Shown piece by piece: positions 6,759 through 11,840 of a DNA stretch of 11,840 nucleotides (position 1 is the first letter of the stretch; each line of letters opens with the position of its first letter). Source of the stretch: Thermoplasmata archaeon (GTDB lineage: Archaea; Thermoplasmatota; E2; UBA202; JdFR-43). The stretch lies in assembly GCA_021158865.1 (NCBI GenBank), contig JAGGSX010000025.1, positions 1-11,840 of the forward strand, in the 5' to 3' direction. The translations under genes were made by a program, and so were the position numbers. Under the pieces are notes generated by a model that saw only the letters and a list, made by a program, of their open reading frames with translations, had not been told where the DNA came from and did not search any database.

Positions 6759-7307
6759 ATGAATGGAATAGATGGAATGGAGAATTATAACTATATTGTA
6801 TCTGGATTAGAAAGATCGGGCACTTCTATGATGATGCAAATATTGCATAAGGGAGGCATGCCGGTGGCGTTTGACTCCTCTCGCCCTCCAAATGAATACA
6901 ACCCAAAAGGTTACTATGAATTGGAAAAAGGGAAGATAATAAACAAATTAATGGATGGGACATTTCCAATGAAAAAATATAGAGGGAGATTCACTAAGAT
7001 AACAGCTTATGGTCTAAAATTTTTGCATTATGGAAGATATAAGATTGTATATATGGTAAGGAACTTGGATGAAATTATGAATTCGATGGAAAAAATTCTT
7101 TTTGATAAATTGAATAGATTTGCAATTGGATTGATGGAGGAAAGAAAGGATATGGGCTACATCATCATAAACTACAATGATGTGATAAAAAATCCAGAAG
7201 GAGAGATAAAAAAGTTAAATGAATTTTTAGATGGAAGGTTGGATGTTGATTCTGCTGTAAAAGCTGTAGACCCAAAATTATATAGAAACGTAAGAGAAAA
7301 ATTATAG
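6759..7307 (+). CDS. Sulfotransferase-like protein (PAPS-dependent)
   Basis: The 182-residue product resembles PAPS-dependent sulfotransferases, which move a sulfuryl group from PAPS to a hydroxyl or amino group of a carbohydrate, lipid or protein. YIVSGLERSGTSMMMQIL (12-29) is the 5'-phosphosulfate-binding loop. IVYMVRNLDEIMNSMEK (97-113) is the 3'-phosphate site, with Arg101 and Ser109 eight residues apart as in characterised sulfotransferases. IIINYNDVIKNPEGEIKKLN (135-154) matches the later helix. It is shorter than most members (250-300), so the acceptor part is small. No signal peptide or membrane segment is visible, so it probably acts in the cytoplasm. The gene begins one base after the sat stop; an ATG inside sat (6735) and a later ATG (6777) are alternative starts. 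Its place between sat and cysC strongly supports a PAPS-linked role. The acceptor is unknown. Confidence 0.78.
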   Translation: MNGIDGMENYNYIVSGLERSGTSMMMQILHKGGMPVAFDSSRPPNEYNPKGYYELEKGKIINKLMDGTFPMKKYRGRFTKITAYGLKFLHYGRYKIVYMVRNLDEIMNSMEKILFDKLNRFAIGLMEERKDMGYIIINYNDVIKNPEGEIKKLNEFLDGRLDVDSAVKAVDPKLYRNVREKL

Positions 7308-7316
7308 GTGGTGTGA
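7306..7316 (+). promoter_or_regulatory. Strong Shine-Dalgarno site for cysC
   Basis: AGGTGGTGTGA, one base before the cysC ATG at 7318, closely resembles the archaeal ribosome-binding consensus GGAGGTGA. It overlaps the sulfotransferase stop codon. It contrasts with the first genes of transcripts in this window, which lack such sites, and fixes the cysC start. Confidence 0.6.
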
Positions 7317-7317
7317 A

Positions 7318-7839
7318 ATGAATGGAGCTGCTGTGTGGTTCACTGGGTTGCCTTGCTCTGGTAAAACAACCATAGCTAAAGAAGTGAAAAGGCAACTGGA
7401 AAGTCTAAAAATAGATGTTGAATTATTGGATGGAGATACTGTTAGAGAATATATCAAAAATAAAGATTTTTCAAAAGAGGGTAGAAACAAGCATCTAAGA
7501 TATATAGCATTAATGGCAAAATTATTGGCGGAAAGGGATGTTATCGTGCTATGCACTTTTGTCAGCCCTTATAAAGAAAACAGAGATTTTGCAAGGTCTA
7601 TAATTAGCAATTTTTTGGAAGTATATGTAAAAACTCCTCTTGAAGTTTGCATAAAAAGAGATGTAAAAGGTATGTATAAAAAGGCTTTATCTGGAGAAAT
7701 AAAAGGCTTTACAGGTATTGACGACCCTTACGAAGAACCAGAAAATCCTGAATTAATTTTAGAAACAGATAAAGAAACAATAGATGAAAGTGTTGAGAAA
7801 GTCATTAATAGGTTAAAAGAATGTGGATATATAAAATAG
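7318..7839 (+). CDS. cysC: Adenylylsulfate (APS) kinase
   Basis: Phosphorylates APS at the 3' position with ATP to give PAPS, the donor for sulfotransferases and substrate of PAPS reductase. In 173 residues it shows the Walker A motif GLPCSGKT (10-17), LLDGDTVRE (36-44), FVSPYKENRDFAR (81-93) with the Ser-Pro of the family's phosphoacceptor loop, RDVKGMYKKA (114-123) and the APS-binding GFTGIDDPYEEPENPEL (130-146). The length matches single-domain CysC. It is the last gene of the operon and has its own strong Shine-Dalgarno site overlapping the previous stop. With sat it completes PAPS synthesis. No reductase gene is in view, and a sulfotransferase-like gene lies between the two, so sulfation is the most likely use of the PAPS. 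Confidence 0.95.
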   Translation: MNGAAVWFTGLPCSGKTTIAKEVKRQLESLKIDVELLDGDTVREYIKNKDFSKEGRNKHLRYIALMAKLLAERDVIVLCTFVSPYKENRDFARSIISNFLEVYVKTPLEVCIKRDVKGMYKKALSGEIKGFTGIDDPYEEPENPELILETDKETIDESVEKVINRLKECGYIK

Positions 7840-7882
7840 AAAGAAATTTTTAATAAGCCTAATAATACTAAAATTTTAGAAA

Positions 7883-7890
7883 TTTATATT
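7883..7890 (+). promoter_or_regulatory. Possible TATA box of the nfo-like/hxlB transcript
   Basis: TTTATATT is the best TATA match in the 52-bp gap after cysC. It is centred about 29-30 nt before a GTG at 7916 that could be the true start of the TIM-barrel gene, but only 6 nt before the ATG at 7892. For the ATG, the weaker TTTTTAATAAG at 7847-7857 would be needed instead. A 12-bp palindrome CTAAAATTTTAG (7868-7879) lies between. The choice is open. Confidence 0.3.
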
Positions 7891-7891
7891 A

Positions 7892-8737
7892 ATGCTATTC
7901 TATTTCAAGAATTCTGTGATAAGAATAGGTCCTGCTGGCATTCCTTTATCATGCAAGGAGAGAACAAATGTTGATGGAATAATTTATACAAGATGCTTGG
8001 GGTTATCAGCCATAGAAATAAGATTAGCAAGAGGTTTTATTTCGGAAGGAGAAGCAAGAGAGATAAAAAGAATTGCAAAAAAAAGTGGTATTGAAACTTA
8101 TGTCCATGCTCCATATTATATAAACCTTGCAGGTGACAAAAGGAATGTTGAGATGAGTAAATACAAAATAGCGCATTCAATGGAACTTGCACACATAATG
8201 GGAGCAAGAATTATGACCACACATCTTGGCTTTTATAAAAATTTATCAAAAAGAGAAACGATGAAAAGAATTGTAAAGCATTTAAGAGAGATAAGAGATG
8301 AGATGAAAAAGAAGGGAATAGAGGTTCCAATTGGAATTGAAACAATGGGCAAGAAAGAAGTTTTCGGTAGCCTTGATGAAATTATTGAAGTGTGCAAAAG
8401 AGTTAGAGGCATTATTCCAACTATTGATATTGCCCATATACATGCAAGATGCAATGGATGTCTTAAAGAAAAAGAAGACATTCAAGAAATATTTAATAAA
8501 CTCAAAGAATTAAATTTAAATCACTATTTAATACATCTCACTGGAGTGAAATATGATAAAAATGGTGAAATTTATCATGTGCCAATTAAAAAAAGCGATT
8601 TGCCTGTAACAAAATTAATGGAATGCATACTTGAAAATGATTATGATGTTACAATAATATCTGAATCTCCAATAGTAGAGCATGATGCTGTATATGCCCA
8701 GATATTGCTTGATAGAGCGATGGAAATGATAAAATGA
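7892..8737 (+). CDS. Endonuclease IV-like (AP endonuclease family 2) TIM-barrel protein
   Basis: A 281-residue TIM-barrel protein of the Nfo/xylose isomerase-like superfamily. E. coli endonuclease IV binds three zinc ions with nine ligands, and eight have counterparts here: His72 (YVHAPYYINLA), His111 (THLGFY), Glu150 (IGIETMG), Asp179 and His182 (TIDIAHIHA), His215 (YLIHLTG), His229 (IYHVPI) and Glu258 (IISESP). The ninth, equivalent to E. coli Asp229, aligns with Ile227. It may be an abasic-site endonuclease for base excision repair, or a metal-dependent sugar-phosphate enzyme. It overlaps hxlB as ATGA, a sugar-phosphate context that keeps the second option alive. The start is uncertain: ATG 7892 is given, but GTG 7916 (beginning VIRIGPAGIPLS) better fits related N-termini and the nearest TATA box. 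Confidence 0.8.
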   Translation: MLFYFKNSVIRIGPAGIPLSCKERTNVDGIIYTRCLGLSAIEIRLARGFISEGEAREIKRIAKKSGIETYVHAPYYINLAGDKRNVEMSKYKIAHSMELAHIMGARIMTTHLGFYKNLSKRETMKRIVKHLREIRDEMKKKGIEVPIGIETMGKKEVFGSLDEIIEVCKRVRGIIPTIDIAHIHARCNGCLKEKEDIQEIFNKLKELNLNHYLIHLTGVKYDKNGEIYHVPIKKSDLPVTKLMECILENDYDVTIISESPIVEHDAVYAQILLDRAMEMIK

Positions 8738-9273
8738 AATTTAGAGAAGCTGTTGAATACATAATTAAAGAAACAAAAAAAATACTTGAAGGAATGGATG
8801 AAAGTAATGTTGAAAAAGCCATTGAACTACTTTTCAAGGCAAAAAATATATTTGTTTACGGCGCCGGTAGGAGCGGGCTTGTTGGAAAGGCTTTTGCAAT
8901 AAGGCTTATTCATCTGGGATTTCATGCATTCGTTATTGGAGAAACCATAACAATACCTGTGAAAAAGGGCGATCTGGTTATTCTTATTTCTGGCTCTGGA
9001 GAGACAATACCTGTAGCAATGACCGCAGAAATTGCAAGAAGGCTTGGAGCAAGATTAATATCAATAACATCAAATCCAGATTCACACATAGCAAGATTTG
9101 CTGATTTACCAATAATATTAAAACCAGATAAGAAAGAACCAAAATTGGCTCCTCTTGGAACTTTATTTGAGGTTTCAGCATGGGTTTTTTTGGATGGAAT
9201 TGTCGCAGAAATCATGGCAAGAAAAGGAGAAAATGAAGAAAATATGAAAAAAAGACATGCAACATTGCAGTAG
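8734..9273 (+). CDS. hxlB: 6-phospho-3-hexuloisomerase
   Basis: Interconverts 3-hexulose 6-phosphate and fructose 6-phosphate. In archaea lacking the oxidative pentose phosphate pathway, the ribulose monophosphate route runs in reverse through this enzyme to make ribulose 5-phosphate. The 179 residues form one SIS domain: the hallmark VYGAGRSGLVGKAFAIRLIH (41-60), SGSGETIPV (86-94), ITSNPDS (111-117), APLGTLFEVSAWVFLDG (139-155) and the C-terminal MKKRHATLQ that is typical of this enzyme rather than other SIS isomerases. The partner hexulose-6-phosphate synthase is neither fused nor in this window. Its ATG overlaps the upstream stop (ATGA, 8734-8737), so expression is coupled to the TIM-barrel gene. 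A GC-rich stretch near 8859-8880 encodes the GAGRSGL loop. Confidence 0.94.
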   Translation: MKFREAVEYIIKETKKILEGMDESNVEKAIELLFKAKNIFVYGAGRSGLVGKAFAIRLIHLGFHAFVIGETITIPVKKGDLVILISGSGETIPVAMTAEIARRLGARLISITSNPDSHIARFADLPIILKPDKKEPKLAPLGTLFEVSAWVFLDGIVAEIMARKGENEENMKKRHATLQ

Positions 9274-9316
9274 CCATCATTTTCAATTAAGAAAACCTTC
9301 TATTATTGAACCAAAA

Positions 9317-9324
9317 AATTTATT
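9317..9324 (+). promoter_or_regulatory. TATA box of the Lon-fold protease gene
   Basis: AATTTATT, preceded by CCAAAAA, is centred about 26-27 nt before the ATG at 9347, the same spacing as at the other first genes of transcripts here. This favours the ATG over the upstream in-frame GTG at 9332. A GGGGGTG stretch (9328-9334) also resembles a Shine-Dalgarno site, though it is rather far from 9347. Confidence 0.5.
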
Positions 9325-9346
9325 GTAGGGGGTGTATAACATTCTC

Positions 9347-11311
9347 ATGAAGAAGATTGCATTGATTATTGTTGGCATATTGGTAATTGCTTCCTTCTCT
9401 TCTGCATATAATATATCCATCTGGAAAAAGGATGTGATGTGCAGGAGTATTGTTGTTGCTGCTCCTGCTGTGGGGCAAACAAAAAATGGATATTTTGGTG
9501 TTATAACCCAAATAAATGTTACCATTATGGATGGCTCTGGCCATGTTTATTTTGCAGCCTCACCTCTAACACAAATAGATATGCAGGGCTCAGCAAAGCT
9601 TGCTGTTGATGTTGCCTGCGCTTTGACTGGTAAAGACGAAAGCAAGTATGATTTCCTCTTCTATGTAAAATCTGACTCGCCCATTGTAGGTGGCCCATCT
9701 GCGGGGGCAACAATGACTGTTGCTGCCATTGCTCTGCTTGAAAATATTAGTTTGAATAATAGCATCGCAATGACTGGTATGATAAACCCAGATGGCAGCA
9801 TCGGCCCAGTCGGCGGCATACTCGAGAAAGGTGAGGCTGTTGCTAAAGCTGGAAAAAAGCTATTTTTAATTCCGAAAGGGCAGATGGTGGAATATGAAAC
9901 AGAATACAGGCAGGAAGGAGGATGGATAATCAGCCAGCAAGTTCCTGTAAATGTTTCTCAAAAGCTTTATGATGAATACGGGCTTGTTGTTAAAGAAGTG
10001 GAGGATATAAATCAGGCATTTTACTATTTTACTGGTTATAAATTTAATGAAAGCAAGTCATCAAAACCAATAACAACCTTTGATTATCGCAATGCAATGA
10101 TGCCTCTTGCGTTAAATCTTTCGGCTGATTCAAATGAAAGTTATCAAAAAGCAAAAGAAATGTATGATAATGCAAACATTCCTATTGGCTCATGGCTCTT
10201 TAGCCCAAGAGGACAAATAGGCAATTATCTTAATGATGCAAAAAAATATTTGCAGGATGGCAATACTGCCCTTTCTAATGGATTCTATTATTATAGTATA
10301 AGCAAATCATTTCAATCAATGATAAATTCAAGATTTGTTAGATATGCATGTATGTTTTATAAAAATGGAAGCATATATGATGGCATATATAATAATGCTA
10401 CAAATTACGTGAATAACGCATATTATTTTGCCAAAGAATTGAAAATAAATGGTTTGATAAGTTTACAGTGTGTTGGAGCAGCTCAATCCAGAGCTATAGA
10501 GGCTGTCAATCTTTTGAACAACAGCTTGAGTGAATGGCATTCATATATGAGATATGGAAATGATGCAAAAGCTTTGCAGGCATTGTATGATATGGCATAT
10601 TCAATGGAGAGAGCAAAAACTGTTTTCTGGTGGGTAAATTTAAGCAAAAAATTTGACGACAACTATAAAATAAATAATACATTGGTTAATGAATTGGCAA
10701 GAAAATATTATGATTATGCAAAACAGATTTTTGCCTATGCACAAACTCTTGTGCGGGAAACAGGTAGTCAGCAAAATTATATAAACAATGCAAACGATTT
10801 ATTGAATAAGGCATCAAGTCAGTTAGATAACTTTCCTGGTGCAAGTTTATTCAATTCTCTTGAATCAATAGCGAATTCAAATCTTGCAATAGAATCCATA
10901 GGTGGACTGACAGAAGATAAAGTCAATAGGAGTAGCCAGATGGCAAGTTATTCAATTTCAAGGGTAAGAGACGAAGGAATTGAACCAATATTGGCAGTAA
11001 GTTATTATGAATTTGGAAATAGTTTAAAAAATATGCAGGATGCTGTAGTATATTACAAATATGCATACATGATTGCAAATATGCTGAGAATATCAAAAGG
11101 ATTCAATGAAAGCAAGCCGGTATATATAGGAAACGAAAACATTAATAACAATGGAAGTGGAGGCAGCAGCAATTTTTATAGTTATGTCTTCATAATATTT
11201 AGCCTCGTTATTGGAATTGCAATAGGATATGTAATAAAAGATGGAAAGAATAAAGAAAAGAATGAAGAATGGCATGAAGAGGAAAATGAAGGCTATTATC
11301 AAATGAAATGA
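9347..11311 (+). CDS. Secreted, membrane-anchored Lon-fold (S16-type) serine protease without ATPase domain
   Basis: Residue numbers count from the upstream GTG at 9332; the likely ATG is residue 6. Residues 7-25 form a signal peptide (Lys-Lys then a hydrophobic core ending SSA). A Lon proteolytic domain spans about 33-235. Ser123 in VGGPSAGATM and Lys166 in GPVGGILEKGEAVAKAG are the catalytic dyad, 43 residues apart exactly as Ser679 and Lys722 in E. coli Lon. There is no Walker motif, so activity is ATP-independent or needs a partner. Residues 240-600 are helical-looking, rich in Tyr, Ala and Asn, and match no domain I recognise. Residues 617-635 form a transmembrane helix followed by a charged tail (637-659, seven Glu after the Lys stretch), placing the protease outside and the tail inside. 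Sixteen N-glycosylation sequons support this. It fits the archaeal predicted serine protease group of COG1750. Substrates are unknown. Confidence 0.87.
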   Translation: MKKIALIIVGILVIASFSSAYNISIWKKDVMCRSIVVAAPAVGQTKNGYFGVITQINVTIMDGSGHVYFAASPLTQIDMQGSAKLAVDVACALTGKDESKYDFLFYVKSDSPIVGGPSAGATMTVAAIALLENISLNNSIAMTGMINPDGSIGPVGGILEKGEAVAKAGKKLFLIPKGQMVEYETEYRQEGGWIISQQVPVNVSQKLYDEYGLVVKEVEDINQAFYYFTGYKFNESKSSKPITTFDYRNAMMPLALNLSADSNESYQKAKEMYDNANIPIGSWLFSPRGQIGNYLNDAKKYLQDGNTALSNGFYYYSISKSFQSMINSRFVRYACMFYKNGSIYDGIYNNATNYVNNAYYFAKELKINGLISLQCVGAAQSRAIEAVNLLNNSLSEWHSYMRYGNDAKALQALYDMAYSMERAKTVFWWVNLSKKFDDNYKINNTLVNELARKYYDYAKQIFAYAQTLVRETGSQQNYINNANDLLNKASSQLDNFPGASLFNSLESIANSNLAIESIGGLTEDKVNRSSQMASYSISRVRDEGIEPILAVSYYEFGNSLKNMQDAVVYYKYAYMIANMLRISKGFNESKPVYIGNENINNNGSGGSSNFYSYVFIIFSLVIGIAIGYVIKDGKNKEKNEEWHEEENEGYYQMK

Positions 11312-11840
11312 TGAAATGTTTCACGACGGAAAGAAAACATTGCTTTTGTAAAGCAAATTTATTTCTTGTTAGCAATATTTTTTTTAAGTCATTAATCATA
11401 ATCCACATAGGTTTGTAATCCATACTTGATTTTTTTTACAATTTCCATAGATTATTGCATCTTCACAAATTTTAGGGAAAAAGAGAAGGCAGAAGAAATT
11501 GCATATATGGTGTTCGACAGAAATAATTTCCCATTAAGCTATTGCAATTTTTGAGAAGCCAATCAAGAATTTTTCAATGCAAAGTAATAAAACAAAGCTT
11601 TTTAATTCTTCCTTGCATACTAAAAATGAATACGCTCTTTTTATATTCCTTCTGCTTATATTCCCTCTCTAACACGATAAAATCGAAAGAAAGAGCAGAT
11701 AGCATGGCTAATCCCTTCCGAGAATATGCCACTTTCCTGTAATAACACCTCTTAAAAATCCCAAACCATATTGTATTGTCAAGTAACATCGGTAACATTT
11801 TTTGAAAAATATGCATTAGCAGGATAATCATGGATACCCA
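11312..11840. other. Right-end stretch without a recognisable gene
   Basis: Apart from the terminator at its start, I recognise nothing here. A minus-strand frame (11574-11831) gives 85 residues with a low-complexity Lys/Tyr/Phe-rich content and no known motif. A plus-strand frame is open from 11411 to 11553 and includes REKEKAEEIAYMVFDRNNF (11474-11530), which looks more protein-like than its surroundings but has no start and ends at a TGA. Either could be a remnant of decayed coding sequence. No tRNA, inverted-repeat ends or long direct repeats were found by eye. Confidence 0.4.
11340..11385 (+). terminator. Hairpin and T-runs after the Lon-fold protease gene
   Basis: TTGCTTT (11340-11346) and AAAGCAA (11350-11356) form a 7-bp stem with a 3-base loop about 30 nt past the stop, followed by ATTTATTTCTT. 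A second AGCAA (11371-11375) can pair with the same left arm and is followed directly by a run of eight T (11378-11385). Either form would suit archaeal U-run termination. Confidence 0.5.

Noticed and set aside
7868..7879. CTAAAATTTTAG as TATA box or terminator for the cysC/TIM-barrel gap
   Set aside because: Its centre is only 18 nt from ATG 7892, its stem is all A/T apart from the end pairs, and no T-run follows.
8922..9215. 97-codon minus-strand frame opposite hxlB
   Set aside because: Antisense shadow of a confidently identified gene.
9332..9346. GTG start of the Lon-fold protease
   Set aside because: It lies only 11-12 nt after the TATA box and within a G-rich stretch; the ATG at 9347 gives a standard signal peptide and the spacing seen at other genes.
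11508..11520. TTCGA resembling a tRNA T-loop
   Set aside because: The flanking bases do not pair as a T-stem and no acceptor or anticodon arm is present.

Overview
The window looks like AT-rich chromosomal DNA of a euryarchaeon; Thermoplasmatota is my best guess, held with low confidence. The archaeal signs are an archaeal-type tyrosyl-tRNA synthetase, a 6-phospho-3-hexuloisomerase, a membrane-anchored archaeal FKBP and an ATPase-free Lon-fold protease of the archaeal kind. In addition, TATA-like boxes sit 24-28 nt upstream of several start codons with no Shine-Dalgarno site, as expected for leaderless archaeal transcripts. I see no mobile element, CRISPR array, rRNA or tRNA.

Layout. On the minus strand at the left lie a class I aminotransferase (861-2066) and, overlapping it by ATGA, an exported FKBP-type prolyl isomerase that runs off the left edge (1-864). 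A divergent bacterial-type phosphoglycerate mutase (2118-3617) appears to share a palindromic TATA box with the aminotransferase. It converges on a minus-strand pair, tyrosyl-tRNA synthetase (4322-5317) and a DUF72 protein (3642-4325), also overlapping by ATGA. A divergent promoter region then starts a tight plus-strand operon: ribbon-helix-helix regulator, ATP sulfurylase (sat), sulfotransferase-like protein and APS kinase (cysC), 5437-7839. Next come an endonuclease IV-like TIM-barrel protein and hexuloisomerase hxlB (7892-9273), again overlapping by ATGA, and a secreted, membrane-anchored Lon-fold protease (9347-11311). The last 529 bases hold a likely terminator and otherwise no recognisable gene.

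How the genes fit together. Sat and CysC together make PAPS, and the gene between them encodes a protein with both PAPS-binding loops of sulfotransferases. No PAPS or APS reductase is visible here. The cassette therefore reads as a sulfation module rather than sulfate assimilation for cysteine, possibly controlled by the small ribbon-helix-helix protein. The two predicted exported proteins are rich in N-glycosylation sequons (15 of 21 Asn in the FKBP fragment), while three checked cytosolic proteins have almost none. A surface glycan is thus a possible target of the sulfotransferase, but this link is inference only. The mutase serves glycolysis/gluconeogenesis, the aminotransferase links pyruvate-level metabolism to amino acids, and HxlB belongs to the archaeal ribulose monophosphate route to pentoses.
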